A stretch of 64,000 nucleotides of DNA from Myxococcota bacterium (GCA_041389495.1 JAWKRT010000003.1:372001-436000), one strand, 5' to 3'. Numbered from the stretch's first letter, positions 16,361 through 24,788 are shown. Notes: a model not told the origin generated them from the sequence alone. Numbers and translations: made by a program.

Positions 16361-16884
16361 GTGCACCGCTCGCAGAGAGGGACGGCGACGAATCGCCCGC
16401 CCTGCGCCTCGCCGCGCTGCTCGACGCGCAGGAGCGCCTGCTGCTCGAGATGCGCGACTGCCTGCACGCCGAGCGCGATGCCATGCAGAGGCTCGACGCG
16501 GACGCGCTCGAGGAGGCCGCGCACGCGAAGGCGGGCATCGCCGCCGAGCTGCGCGTCGTCGAGGACGCGCGCATCGCGGTGGCGCGCGAGCTCGCCGCGG
16601 CGCTCGGGCTCGCGGACCCTGCGGCGACGCTCGCGGAGCTCGGTGCGCGGCTCGGCTCGGGCGGCGGTGGCCTGCTCGCCGCCCGCGACCGCCTGCGCGC
16701 CCTCGTCGCGGCGAATGCCGAGCTGCTCGAGGCGAACTCGACCTTCGCGAGCCGCTCGCTCGACGAGGTGCGCACGACGCTCGCCTGGATCTCCGGCCTG
16801 CAGCCGAGCGCACCGACGTACGAGCGCAGCGGACGCGCGCTGCGAGAGCGGCCGTCGGGCGGGCTGCTCGACCGGCGCGCCTGA
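16357..16884 (+). CDS. flgN: FlgN-type export chaperone
   Basis: A 175-residue, mostly helical protein with a long N-terminal coiled coil (LAALLDAQERLLLEMRDCL) and the FlgN-like C-terminal segment NSTFASRSLDEVRTTLAWI. FlgN escorts the hook-filament junction proteins FlgK and FlgL to the export gate, and both follow directly. The start is GTG 16357, overlapping the flgJ stop. Sequence conservation in this family is low, so position carries part of the call. Confidence 0.85.
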   Translation: MSAPLAERDGDESPALRLAALLDAQERLLLEMRDCLHAERDAMQRLDADALEEAAHAKAGIAAELRVVEDARIAVARELAAALGLADPAATLAELGARLGSGGGGLLAARDRLRALVAANAELLEANSTFASRSLDEVRTTLAWISGLQPSAPTYERSGRALRERPSGGLLDRRA

Positions 16885-16893
16885 GGACCCGCC

Positions 16894-18327
16894 ATGGGAC
16901 TGATCGACGCCCTCGACATCGCGCTCCGCGGCATGGCCGTGGAGCAGAACGCGATCCGCACGTCGAGCCACAACATCGCGAACGTCGACACGCCCGGCTA
17001 TTCGCGCCAGCGCGTGGTGCGCGCGGCCGGCGACCCGTTCCACCACGACGCGGGCGCGCTCGGCACGGGCGTCGAGCAGAAGACGATCGTCCGGGCGAAC
17101 GACGCGGTCATCGACCGGCAGATCCTGAGCGAGCGGTCGGCGCTCGGCAGTGCGAACGCGCAGCTCAGCGCGCTCCAGCAGGTGGAGGAGGTGCTGAACG
17201 AGCAGGAGGGAGCGGGCATCGGCTCCGCGCTCGACGCCCTCTACGGCGCCTTCGCCGACCTCGCGGGCAACCCGTCGGGCTCGACCGAGCGACAGGCGGT
17301 CGTGCAGGCCGCGCAGGCGGCCGTCGACCGCATCGCGAGTGCCGATCGCCAGCTCCGCGACCTCCAGCGCAGCAGCAATGCCGCCATCGAGTCGACGCTC
17401 GACGAGATCAACGAGATCGCGGGCCGCATCGCCGAGCTCAACGTGCGCATCGCGCATGCGGAGGTCTCGGCGCCGGCGAACGACCTCCGCGACCAGCGCG
17501 ACGAGCTGATGCGCGATCTCGCCGACCGCGTCGACATCCACACCGTCGAGGAGACCGACGGCAAGGTCTTCGTGTACGTGAACGGCGGCCTCGCGCTCGT
17601 GCAGGGCGAGCTCGCGAACCGCCTCGAGGCCGCGCCCGACGCGACGAACCCGTTCGACTCCTCGTTCTCGGCCGTCGTGTTCAACGGCGCGGGGAACCGC
17701 ATCGACGTGACGCGCACGATCGCCGGCGGCCGGATCGGGGGCCTCCTCGGGACGCGCGACGGCGTCGCGGCCAGCGCGATCCGCGATCTCGACACGGTCG
17801 CGTACAACCTCGGCGCCCAGGTCAACCAGATCCACAACGCGGGCGTCGGGCTCGATGGATCGACGGGCGACTTCTTCACCCCGCTCGCCATGGTCGAGGA
17901 CGCGGCGCGCGACCTGCGCGTCGACGCGCGCGTCGCGACGAACCTCGATGCGATCGCGGCCGGCCAGTCGACCGCGCCCGGCGACAACCGCAACGCCCTC
18001 GACCTCGCCGCGCTGCGCGACTCGACGGCGCCACTCTTCGCGGTCGGCGACCCGCCCGGCCCGGCGACCGGGCCGTCGCGCAGCCTGATCGACCACGTCG
18101 GCGCCATCGGGGCGGACTACGGGCAGCAGGCCGCGTCCATGGAGTCGGCCAAGACGCAGCGCGAGCGCGTGCTCGAGACGGTCGAGAACCGTCGCGACGA
18201 GCTGGTCGGCGTGTCGCTCGACGAGGAGATGGCGAACCTGATCAAGCTCGAGGCCGCGTTCCAGGCGAACGCGCGAATGGTCGATTCGGTGCGGCGGCTG
18301 TTCGAGAGCCTGCTCGACATCGTCTGA
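16894..18327 (+). CDS. flgK: Hook-filament junction protein FlgK (HAP1)
   Basis: A 477-residue protein that starts with the rod/hook motif (SSHNIANVDTPGYSRQRV) and ends with the flagellin-like D0 helix (NLIKLEAAFQANARMVDSVRRLFESLLDIV). The central part has long heptad-like helices. FlgK joins the hook to the filament with FlgL. ATG 16894 lies nine bases after flgN. Confidence 0.95.
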   Translation: MGLIDALDIALRGMAVEQNAIRTSSHNIANVDTPGYSRQRVVRAAGDPFHHDAGALGTGVEQKTIVRANDAVIDRQILSERSALGSANAQLSALQQVEEVLNEQEGAGIGSALDALYGAFADLAGNPSGSTERQAVVQAAQAAVDRIASADRQLRDLQRSSNAAIESTLDEINEIAGRIAELNVRIAHAEVSAPANDLRDQRDELMRDLADRVDIHTVEETDGKVFVYVNGGLALVQGELANRLEAAPDATNPFDSSFSAVVFNGAGNRIDVTRTIAGGRIGGLLGTRDGVAASAIRDLDTVAYNLGAQVNQIHNAGVGLDGSTGDFFTPLAMVEDAARDLRVDARVATNLDAIAAGQSTAPGDNRNALDLAALRDSTAPLFAVGDPPGPATGPSRSLIDHVGAIGADYGQQAASMESAKTQRERVLETVENRRDELVGVSLDEEMANLIKLEAAFQANARMVDSVRRLFESLLDIV

Positions 18328-18352
18328 CGCGGGCGGGAGGAGCGCGCGGGAC

Positions 18353-19306
18353 ATGGGATCGCGGATCACGGACGGCATGGTGCAGAGGACGGCGCTCGCC
18401 GACGTCATGCGCGCGCGCCTGCGGCTCGCGCGTGTGCAGGAGCAGGCGGCGAGCGGGCTGCGCATCAACCGTCCGTCCGACGACGCCGTCGGCTACCGCA
18501 TGGCCGGAACGGTGCGCAGCGCGCTCCGGGGCGGCGAGCAGCTGCTCCGCAATCACGGACGCGCGGAGACGCGCATCGCGCGCGCGGACGCGGCGCTGTC
18601 GGAGACGCTCGGCGTGCTGCAGCGCGCGCGCGAGCTGGCGCTGCAGGGCGCGAACGGTGCCCCGTCGCAGAACGCGGAGACCCGGCGGATCCTGGCCGAG
18701 GAGGTGGCCGGCCTGCACGCGGACCTGCTGTCGCAGGCGAACGCGTCGAACGCCGGCGAGCACGTGTTCGCGGGGCACGCGAACGACGTGGCGCCGTTCG
18801 TCGCGAGCGGCGGCTTCGCGAACGGGAGCCCCGCGCCGACGGTGGCGTTCGTCGGCGACTCGAACGAGATCGAGATCGAGATCGACTCCGGAACGCGCGT
18901 CGCGACGTCGCTCGACGGGCGGCGGGTGTTCCAGGGGGACGCGAACGGCGACGGGCTCGTCGACGGCGGGCGCGTCGACCTGTTCGACACGCTCGCGGGG
19001 CTGTGGACGGCGCTCGACACCAACGACGGCGCCGCGACGGCGGCCGAGCTCGACCGGATCGACACGGCGATGGCGCAGATCCACGCGGAGCGCACGCGGC
19101 TCGCCGGAAGCTCGCAGCGCATCGAAGGCGCGCGCGACGGCGTTCGCGACCGCGCGGTCGCGCTCCAGAGCCAGCTCTCGCAGCTGCAGGACGCCGACAC
19201 GGTCGAGGTCTTCTCGGAGCTCGTGTCCCGCGAGACGGCGCTGCAGGCGTCGCTGCAGGCCGCGGCGCGCGTGATCCAGCCCTCGCTGCTGGACTTCCTC
19301 GGGTAG
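18353..19306 (+). CDS. flgL: Hook-filament junction protein FlgL (HAP3)
   Basis: A 317-residue flagellin-like protein. The N-terminal helix has LRINRPSDDAVGYRMAGTVR, and the C-terminal D0/D1 helix (ETALQASLQAAARVIQPSLLDFLG) is typical of FlgL. Residues 196-204 read DANGDGLVD, which matches a calcium-binding EF-hand/dockerin-type loop and sits in the variable surface domain. The ribosome-binding site is GGGAGGAGCG before ATG 18353. Confidence 0.93.
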   Translation: MGSRITDGMVQRTALADVMRARLRLARVQEQAASGLRINRPSDDAVGYRMAGTVRSALRGGEQLLRNHGRAETRIARADAALSETLGVLQRARELALQGANGAPSQNAETRRILAEEVAGLHADLLSQANASNAGEHVFAGHANDVAPFVASGGFANGSPAPTVAFVGDSNEIEIEIDSGTRVATSLDGRRVFQGDANGDGLVDGGRVDLFDTLAGLWTALDTNDGAATAAELDRIDTAMAQIHAERTRLAGSSQRIEGARDGVRDRAVALQSQLSQLQDADTVEVFSELVSRETALQASLQAAARVIQPSLLDFLG

Positions 19307-19311
19307 CCGCC

Positions 19312-19569
19312 GTGCTCGTCCTGACGCGCAGGCCCGGAGAGACCCTCGTGATCGGCGCGGACGTCCGCATCAAGGTGATGTCGACCTCGGGCGGAGCCGT
19401 GAAGCTCGCGATCGATGCTCCGCGGCACGTGCCCGTGCACCGCGAGGAGATCTTCGAGCGCATCGCGGCGGCGAACCTCGAAGCGGCGGGATACGCGCCC
19501 GCGCACGACGCGGGCGAAGTGCGGACGTCGGGTGGTACCGAGGCGAACCCCGGGGAGGAGTGGACGTGA
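19312..19569 (+). CDS. csrA: Translational regulator CsrA
   Basis: An 85-residue protein. The first 50 residues are classic CsrA (VLVLTRRPGETLVIG ... PRHVPVHREEIFERI), including the L4-R6 strand and the VHREEI RNA-binding edge. A 35-residue acidic C-terminal tail follows, longer than in enterobacteria. CsrA dimers bind ANGGA motifs in mRNA leaders. The start is GTG 19312, five bases after flgL. It overlaps fliW, its expected protein antagonist. Confidence 0.93.
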   Translation: MLVLTRRPGETLVIGADVRIKVMSTSGGAVKLAIDAPRHVPVHREEIFERIAAANLEAAGYAPAHDAGEVRTSGGTEANPGEEWT

Positions 19570-20123
19570 GCAAGCAGCGGGTCGAGCACGAGCGCGTGGG
19601 CGCGATCGAGTACGACGACGCCGAGGTGTTGCACTTCCCGGGGATCCCGGGGTTTCCCGCCGCGCACCGCTTCGTCGTGCGCGCGCACGCGCGCGGCGAG
19701 CGCATCGCCTGGCTCGTCTGTCTCGACGTGCCGTCGCTCGCGCTCGCCATCGCGTCGCCCTGGGACTTCGTTCCCGACTACGCTCCCGCCTTCGGCGCCG
19801 AGGCGCTGACGGCGGTGGGCGCGACGTCGCTCGACGACGTCGAGATCGTGGCCGTGGCGATCGTGGATGCGAGCGGGCTCGCGCTCAACCTCGCGGCCCC
19901 AGTCCTGATCCACCGCGCGCGCGGACGCGGGGTGCAGTGGATCCTCGAGGACGGCGCGTTCCCGCTGCGCGCGCGCGTCGGGCCCGCGCCGGCTCGCGCG
20001 TCCGCGAGCGCCGATGCGCAGCCGGAAGGGCAGCCGGAAGCGCAGCCGGAAGCGCAGACGGGCGCACGCAGCGCGAGCGCGCCTCGCCGCGCGCGTCAGA
20101 TCGAGTCGAATCCCCAGACGTAG
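19566..20123 (+). CDS. fliW: Flagellar assembly factor FliW, CsrA antagonist
   Basis: About 185 residues. Residues 1-135 are FliW (VLHFPGIPGFPAAHRFV; WILEDGAFPLRARV). FliW binds flagellin or CsrA; when flagellin is exported, free FliW releases CsrA from the flagellin mRNA. GTG 19566 follows GGGGAGGAG at ideal spacing and overlaps the csrA stop. GTG 19560 is less well placed. The last 50 residues are a low-complexity tail built on three 12-bp repeats. The 3' end overlaps the opposing GNAT gene by 28 bases. Confidence 0.93.
   Translation: MSKQRVEHERVGAIEYDDAEVLHFPGIPGFPAAHRFVVRAHARGERIAWLVCLDVPSLALAIASPWDFVPDYAPAFGAEALTAVGATSLDDVEIVAVAIVDASGLALNLAAPVLIHRARGRGVQWILEDGAFPLRARVGPAPARASASADAQPEGQPEAQPEAQTGARSASAPRRARQIESNPQT
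20018..20053 (+). repeat. Three tandem 12-bp repeats in the fliW tail
   Basis: The unit GCAGCCGGAAGC occurs three times in a row (the first copy ends in G), encoding PEGQ-PEAQ-PEAQ. It lies outside the conserved FliW domain and probably reflects slippage in a disordered tail. Confidence 0.85.
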
Positions 20124-21259
20124 AGCGGCAGCGGGAGCGCGGCGGCGAGGGCCGCACGCTCGGCATCGGTCGCCGCGATCGGCGGCGCGGGGGCGAGGCC
20201 TCCGAGCACGAGCCGGAGGAAGGCCGGCGCGTCGAGCGAGGTGGTGCCGGCGCGCGAGTGGAGGCGCACGTGCGCATCCCGCGTGTCGACGCGCAGCGCG
20301 CGAAGCGCGGGATGCGCGTGCGCGGCCGCCTCCCAGAGCCGCTCCGCATCGATCAGCCGCGCCAGCGCGAGCGCGCGAGGCACGGTCGTCGTGCCGGCTC
20401 CGCGCAGGCGTGCGACGACCCCGTCGGGCGCGGATGCCGGCTGCTCGCCCGGCGGCGAGAGCAGGCCGATCGCGGCGCGGGTGCGCGCGAGGGCATCGAG
20501 GCAGGCGAGCACGCCGTCCGGAGCGCCGGCCCAGTCGTGCACGACGTCGTGGAAGTCGTCGCCCCGGCCGCAGGCGGCGAAGGCGGTGGGCGCGCCGTCG
20601 GGTGCGAAGGCCGCGACCAGCTCGCAGCCGTCCGCGGCGGCCATGCGCGCGAGCGCGAACGACGGGCGTTCGATGCGCGCTGCGCGCCGGCGAGCGAGCG
20701 CCTCGAGCGCGGGGAGGTGGACGGAGGACGGGGCTCCGACGCGCGCGGCCCGTGGCGCGCGCACCGCGCGCGCGATGGCCGCGGCGTCGCACACGTCGAG
20801 CCAGTCGCGCCCGACCGGCGAGAACCCGAGCGGCGCGTAGAAGTCGTCGAGGTCGCTCCAGAGGAGCACGGCGCAGGCGCCGTCGCCGCGCAGGAACGAG
20901 ACCGCATCCTCGATGCACGCGCGCGCGAGACCGCGTCCGCGGTGCGCGGGGTCGGCGTACACGCTCCCGATCAGGCCGAGCGGAAGGCGCGCATGGCCCG
21001 CGACGGCGCGCACGGGCATCGCGAGCGCGTGCGCGGCGGGCTGCTCGCCGATCCACGCGACGCGGTGCCGCTCGGGCGCGCGCGGGTCGAACGCGAGCGG
21101 CGACTCGCGTTCGAGCGCCCCTGGCCGACCGGGGCGCAGGCCGTCGCCGAGCCAGGCGATCACGCGATCGCGCGACCCCGGGGCCGCGGGTCCGACCGAC
21201 GCGCCCGTGCGGGCCGAGGCCGGGTCGGGCGCGTGCGGGGCTCTCGAGACGGAGTTCAT
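20096..21259 (-). CDS. GNAT-family N-acetyltransferase (two-domain)
   Basis: The minus-strand frame from ATG at 21259 down to TGA at 20098-20096 encodes 387 residues. The GNAT acetyl-CoA site is clear: GSVYADPAHRGRGLARA contains the R/Q-x-x-G-x-G/A loop, followed by the FYAPLGF motif common in GNATs. A long C-terminal half has no GNAT motif. Length and layout resemble Eis-like or two-domain GNATs, but the substrate is unknown. It sits opposite to, and between, fliW and fliC, so flagellin or flagellin-sugar acetylation is possible. It may equally be unrelated. Longer upstream frames lack conserved sequence. Confidence 0.75.
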   Translation of the reverse strand: MNSVSRAPHAPDPASARTGASVGPAAPGSRDRVIAWLGDGLRPGRPGALERESPLAFDPRAPERHRVAWIGEQPAAHALAMPVRAVAGHARLPLGLIGSVYADPAHRGRGLARACIEDAVSFLRGDGACAVLLWSDLDDFYAPLGFSPVGRDWLDVCDAAAIARAVRAPRAARVGAPSSVHLPALEALARRRAARIERPSFALARMAAADGCELVAAFAPDGAPTAFAACGRGDDFHDVVHDWAGAPDGVLACLDALARTRAAIGLLSPPGEQPASAPDGVVARLRGAGTTTVPRALALARLIDAERLWEAAAHAHPALRALRVDTRDAHVRLHSRAGTTSLDAPAFLRLVLGGLAPAPPIAATDAERAALAAALPLPLYVWGFDSI

Positions 21260-21322
21260 CGCCGCCGTGGAGAGCAAGGGGCATGCCGGCTCGCGTCCGG
21301 CTGTGCGCGCCGGCGCCGCGCG

Positions 21323-21339
21323 CGCGTTTCGACCTGCAC
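21323..21339 (+). promoter_or_regulatory. Flagellar 17-bp upstream element, copy B1
   Basis: CGCGTTTCGACCTGCAC matches the consensus at 16 of 17 positions. It starts 19 bp before copy B2, close to two helical turns, which would place two activator dimers on the same DNA face. Confidence 0.7.
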
Positions 21340-21341
21340 GG

Positions 21342-21358
21342 CGCGTTTCGATCCGCAC
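21342..21358 (+). promoter_or_regulatory. Flagellar 17-bp upstream element, copy B2
   Basis: CGCGTTTCGATCCGCAC matches at 16 of 17 positions and ends about 163 bp upstream of the fliC sigma-54 promoter. Confidence 0.7.
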
Positions 21359-21521
21359 GTCCGGCGATCGCCGGATCGTTGCTAGGCGGCTGCGTGCGCG
21401 TGCGTGCGCAGCTCGCGTGCGGTGCGCGGGCAGGTCGGCGTTCACAGGCCCGCTCCGCGAGCGCTCCCGCGCCGCCCGGCGATCGGTGGACGAGCCGCGT
21501 CGAGGTCGCGCCGCCCGGCCG

Positions 21522-21537
21522 TGGCACTCGCGTTGCA
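21522..21537 (+). promoter_or_regulatory. Sigma-54 promoter of fliC
   Basis: TGGCAC-TCGCG-TTGCA is a perfect -24/-12 match. The predicted start near 21548 gives a leader of roughly 145 bases before the fliC ATG. Confidence 0.9.
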
Positions 21538-21616
21538 CCTCCCGGCCCCGCGGCGGATCGCAGTGATCCGGCGTTGAGTTCGTTCCCGTAGGAGTCGATA
21601 GGTCCGCCGCCACCGT

Positions 21617-21681
21617 ACGGAGGCCGGAGGGCTGCATCGACACGACCCCCCCAAGGATCGGGGCGGTTCGAGCCACAAGGA
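21617..21681 (+). promoter_or_regulatory. Candidate CsrA-binding sites in the fliC leader
   Basis: Three ANGGA motifs occur in the leader: ACGGA at 21617-21621, AAGGA at 21653-21657 and AAGGA at 21677-21681. The middle one lies in a seven-base loop (AAGGATC) closed by CCCC (21649-21652) and GGGG (21660-21663). The last one is part of the Shine-Dalgarno AAGGAGG (21677-21683). A hairpin-loop site plus an SD-overlapping site is the classic layout for CsrA repression, and csrA-fliW lie just upstream. Confidence 0.6.
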
Positions 21682-21693
21682 GGCAACCCTTCC

Positions 21694-22518
21694 ATGGGTC
21701 TTCGAGTCAATACCAACGTTGCGTCGGTCAATGCCCAGCGCAACCTCGTGAACACGACGGACCGGCTGCAGCGCTCGCTCGAGCGCCTGTCGTCGGGCCT
21801 TCGCATCACGCGCGCGAGTGACGACGCGGCGGGTCTCGCCATCTCGGAAGGCTTCCGCGCCGAGATCCGCAGCTTCGTCCAGGCCCAGCGCAACGCGAAC
21901 GACGCGATCTCGCTCCTGCAGATCGCCGAAGGCGCACTGAACGAGTCGTCGTCGATCCTGATCCGCCTGCGCGAGCTGGCGATCCAGTCGTCGAACGGCA
22001 CGCTCGGCTCGTCCGAGCGGACGACGCTGAACAACGAGTTCACGGCGCTCCGCGACGAGCTCTCGCGCATCGCGAACGTGACGGAGTTCAACGGCACGGC
22101 CGTGCTGAACTCGGCGTCGGTGACCGTGACGTTCCAGGTCGGCATCAACAACACGAGCAACGACCGCATCACGGTGACGGGCGTGAACGCGACGGCGACG
22201 GGTCTCTCGATCCAGACCCAGGGCATCACGACGTCCGCGGCCGCGAACGCGGCGATCTCGGCGATCAGCACGGCGATCGACTCGCTCGCCTCGCTGCGCG
22301 CCCAGTTCGGTACGGCCCAGAACCGCCTCGAGTCGACCATCCGGTCGATCGCGGTGTCGATCGAGAACACGTCGGCGGCCGAGTCGCGGATCCGCGACGT
22401 CGACGTGGCGTCGGAGACGGCGGAGCTCACGAGGAACCAGGTCCTCCAGCAGGCGGGCATCGCCGTGCTGGCGCAGGCCAACGTGTCCTCGCAGAGCGCG
22501 CTCAACCTCCTGCGCTAG
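21694..22518 (+). CDS. fliC: Flagellin
   Basis: A 274-residue short flagellin. The N-terminal D0/D1 helices begin MGLRVNTNVASVNAQRNL and contain LSSGLRITRASDDAAGLAIS. The C-terminal D1/D0 helices end with QAGIAVLAQANVSSQSALNLLR. The central part is short and rich in Thr, Ser and Asn, giving acceptor sites for glycosylation by the Maf protein encoded downstream. Its AT-richer, more regular codon use fits high expression. It has its own sigma-54 promoter, a CsrA-type leader and a strong hairpin after the stop. Confidence 0.97.
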   Translation: MGLRVNTNVASVNAQRNLVNTTDRLQRSLERLSSGLRITRASDDAAGLAISEGFRAEIRSFVQAQRNANDAISLLQIAEGALNESSSILIRLRELAIQSSNGTLGSSERTTLNNEFTALRDELSRIANVTEFNGTAVLNSASVTVTFQVGINNTSNDRITVTGVNATATGLSIQTQGITTSAAANAAISAISTAIDSLASLRAQFGTAQNRLESTIRSIAVSIENTSAAESRIRDVDVASETAELTRNQVLQQAGIAVLAQANVSSQSALNLLR

Positions 22519-22531
22519 TCCGGAGTCCGAA

Positions 22532-22568
22532 GGCCGGGCGGTCGCGGTCGATCCGCGGCCGCCCGGCC
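22532..22568 (+). terminator. Strong 16-bp hairpin between fliC and fliD
   Basis: Two 16-base arms (22532-22547 and 22553-22568) pair fully apart from one T-G wobble around the loop TCGAT. No T-run follows, so it is not a classical intrinsic terminator. It could partly terminate transcription or protect the fliC mRNA 3' end, giving much more flagellin than FliD from one promoter. Confidence 0.65.
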
Positions 22569-22619
22569 ACCTCCCGCGCCGGGAAGGCCGGCGAGGCGTA
22601 GCGGGGCAGAGGGGGAGCC

Positions 22620-24023
22620 GTGAGCACGTCGGGCATCTCGTCGCGCTTCACGATCGGCGGGCTCGCGACGGGCATCGACACGAGCGCGCTCCTCGAAGGC
22701 CTGCTCGCCGTCGAGCGCATCCCGCTCAACCGCCTCGAATCGCAGCGATCCGCCATCCAGACCGAGCGCGGCCTGGTGCAGGATCTCAACAAGATCGTCC
22801 TCGACATCCGGAACGCGGCGCTCGCGCTCGACAACCAGAACACCACGCTGACGGGCCCGGCGACCGCCGAGGAGTTCCTCTCGTACGCGGCCTCCTCGAG
22901 CGCGGAGGACTTCGTGTCGGCGAGCGTGTCGGGCGATGCCGCGCCCGGCGAGTACACGGTGCGCGTGAACACGCTGGCGAGCGTGGGCCGCGAGATCTCG
23001 AACGCCTTCGCGGACACGACGACGCCGTTCGGCACCGCGGGCGACACGTTCTCGATCGACTTCGGAGGCGACGCCCCGATCGACGTCGCGATCGGAGCGG
23101 GAGGCCTCGCTCTCGCGGACCTCGTGAGTGCGATCAACACGAGCCCCGAGAACGACGGCAGCGTCCAGGCGAGCCTCCTCTTCGACGGCGCGAGCTACCG
23201 ACTCATCGTCGCCGGGACGCGGACCGGCGCGGCGAACGACATCGCGATCACGACCTCGCTCACGGCGGGGGCCAACCCGTTCCTGGACGCGACCCTCTCG
23301 ACGAACGCGACCGACGCCTCGCTCGAAGTGCTGGGCGTCCCCGTGACGCGCTCGACGAACCAGTTCAGCGACGCGATCCAGGGCGTGTCGCTCGACCTCC
23401 GTCGGGTCCACGGCCCGAGCGACCCGACCACCACGATCGCCGTCGCGCGCGACGACGATGCGATCGCCGACAAGCTCCAGGAGCTGGTCGACGCCGTGAA
23501 CGCACTGCGCGACTTCTCGATCGGGCAGAGCACGACGAACGAGACGTCGAAGCGCGGCGGCCCGCTCAACGGCTCGAACGTGCTCCGGACGACGGAGCGG
23601 GTCGTCTTCGAGAACCTCATCTACCGCGACACCAACGTCGATCCCAAGATCTTCGAGACGCTCGCGACGATCGGCGTGCGCTCCGGCGAGGACGGCAAGC
23701 TCTCGATCGATCGCAGCGTGCTCGAGGCGAAGCTCGACGAGAACCCGCTCGCGGTCCGGCAGCTCCTGGCGGGCGACGGCACGCGCGACGGCATCGCGAC
23801 GCAGCTCGCGCGCGTCCTCGAGCCGATCGTCCGCATCGGCGACGGGATGTTCGCGAAGCGCGCGGAGTCCTTCGACGATCGACTCGAAGTGCTCGATCTC
23901 AACATCGAGCGTCTGACCGCGCGGCTCGCGCTGCGCGAGGAGACGCTGATCCGCCAGTTCTCGACGCTCGAGAGCTCGGTCGCGCGGCTGCAGTCGCAGT
24001 CGAGCTTCCTGAACGGGGTCTAG
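22620..24023 (+). CDS. fliD: Filament cap protein FliD (HAP2)
   Basis: A 467-residue protein. The N-terminal segment SRFTIGGLATGIDTSALLEGLLAVERIPL is the FliD signature, and the C-terminal part (RLTARLALREETLIRQFSTLESSVARLQSQSSFL) is the coiled-coil leg. FliD forms the cap that folds flagellin at the filament tip. The start is GTG 22620 after AGGGGGAGCC. No separate promoter is visible, so it is probably read through from fliC. Confidence 0.95.
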   Translation: MSTSGISSRFTIGGLATGIDTSALLEGLLAVERIPLNRLESQRSAIQTERGLVQDLNKIVLDIRNAALALDNQNTTLTGPATAEEFLSYAASSSAEDFVSASVSGDAAPGEYTVRVNTLASVGREISNAFADTTTPFGTAGDTFSIDFGGDAPIDVAIGAGGLALADLVSAINTSPENDGSVQASLLFDGASYRLIVAGTRTGAANDIAITTSLTAGANPFLDATLSTNATDASLEVLGVPVTRSTNQFSDAIQGVSLDLRRVHGPSDPTTTIAVARDDDAIADKLQELVDAVNALRDFSIGQSTTNETSKRGGPLNGSNVLRTTERVVFENLIYRDTNVDPKIFETLATIGVRSGEDGKLSIDRSVLEAKLDENPLAVRQLLAGDGTRDGIATQLARVLEPIVRIGDGMFAKRAESFDDRLEVLDLNIERLTARLALREETLIRQFSTLESSVARLQSQSSFLNGV

Positions 24024-24030
24024 GAAGGAA

Positions 24031-24405
24031 ATGCATCCGTACGCGTCGATCGACATCGAGACCGCGAGCCCGGTCGCACTCGTCGCCAAGCTGCTCGCGG
24101 CCGCGACGCGCCATGTCCGCGCGGCGCGCGATGCGGCGGGGGACGCGCGGCTCCGCGGGCGCGCGTCCTCGCGCGCGCTCGACATCCTGGGCGAGCTGCG
24201 CGATGCGCTCTCGATGGAGCAGGGCGGCGAGATCGCCCGCAACCTCGACGCTCTCTACGCCTTCGCGTGCAGCTCGATCGTCGACGGCACGCGCGGCCGC
24301 GCGGGCGCCTTCGACGCGGCACTCCGCGCGATCGAGCCGCTCGAACAGGCGTGGGCGGAGCTCGCGCAGCGTCCCGCGCCGACGGCGCCGAGCGTCGCGC
24401 CGTGA
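24031..24405 (+). CDS. fliS: Flagellin export chaperone FliS
   Basis: A 124-residue helical protein starting MHPYASIDIETASPVALVAKLL and containing LSMEQGGEIARNLDALYAF, both typical of FliS. It keeps flagellin unfolded in the cytoplasm until export and can compete with FliW for flagellin. ATG 24031 follows AGGAAGGAA, seven bases after fliD. The stop overlaps the next GTG. Confidence 0.92.
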   Translation: MHPYASIDIETASPVALVAKLLAAATRHVRAARDAAGDARLRGRASSRALDILGELRDALSMEQGGEIARNLDALYAFACSSIVDGTRGRAGAFDAALRAIEPLEQAWAELAQRPAPTAPSVAP

Positions 24406-24788
24406 CGGCCGAGCGCGGAGCCGACGCCGCGTTCGCGATCGCCGCCGAGGCCGTCGAGCGCACGACGACGGCCCTCGCGGCGGCGCTGGCGGCCTGCGAG
24501 GCGCTCGATCTCGGGGAAGACATGGAGGCCCGCCTCGGGGCTCTCCTCGACGACCGCGAGCGGGCTCTCGTCGAGCTCCGGGCGCGCGCCCCGCTCGCGA
24601 CCGAGACGTCGCGCGCCGCGTGGCGCGAGCGCCTCCGCGAGTCCGACCGCGACGTGTGCGAGCTCGCTTCGCGCGCGCGCGATGCCGCGGCGCTCGAGGT
24701 CCGCACCGCGCGTGCCGCGCGGCGCCGCCTTCGCGAGCTCGACGCCGTACGTCCCGATCCTCCCCGGTTCGTCGACGGGCGGGCCTGA
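24402..24788 (+). CDS. FliT-like helical protein (putative chaperone)
   Basis: A 128-residue, Ala/Arg/Glu-rich, almost wholly helical protein starting at GTG 24402 in a GTGA overlap with fliS. Position directly after fliD-fliS, size and the all-helical character fit FliT, the FliD chaperone. The family is poorly conserved, so context carries the call. Confidence 0.6.
   Translation: MTAERGADAAFAIAAEAVERTTTALAAALAACEALDLGEDMEARLGALLDDRERALVELRARAPLATETSRAAWRERLRESDRDVCELASRARDAAALEVRTARAARRRLRELDAVRPDPPRFVDGRA

Larger units (their letters stand above)
21260..21693. other. Divergent control region between the GNAT gene and fliC
   Basis: These 434 bases hold two tandem upstream elements (21323-21358), the sigma-54 promoter of fliC (21522-21537), and a leader of about 145 bases with three ANGGA motifs. 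I see no gene. Promoter elements for the leftward GNAT gene are not recognisable. Confidence 0.7.
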
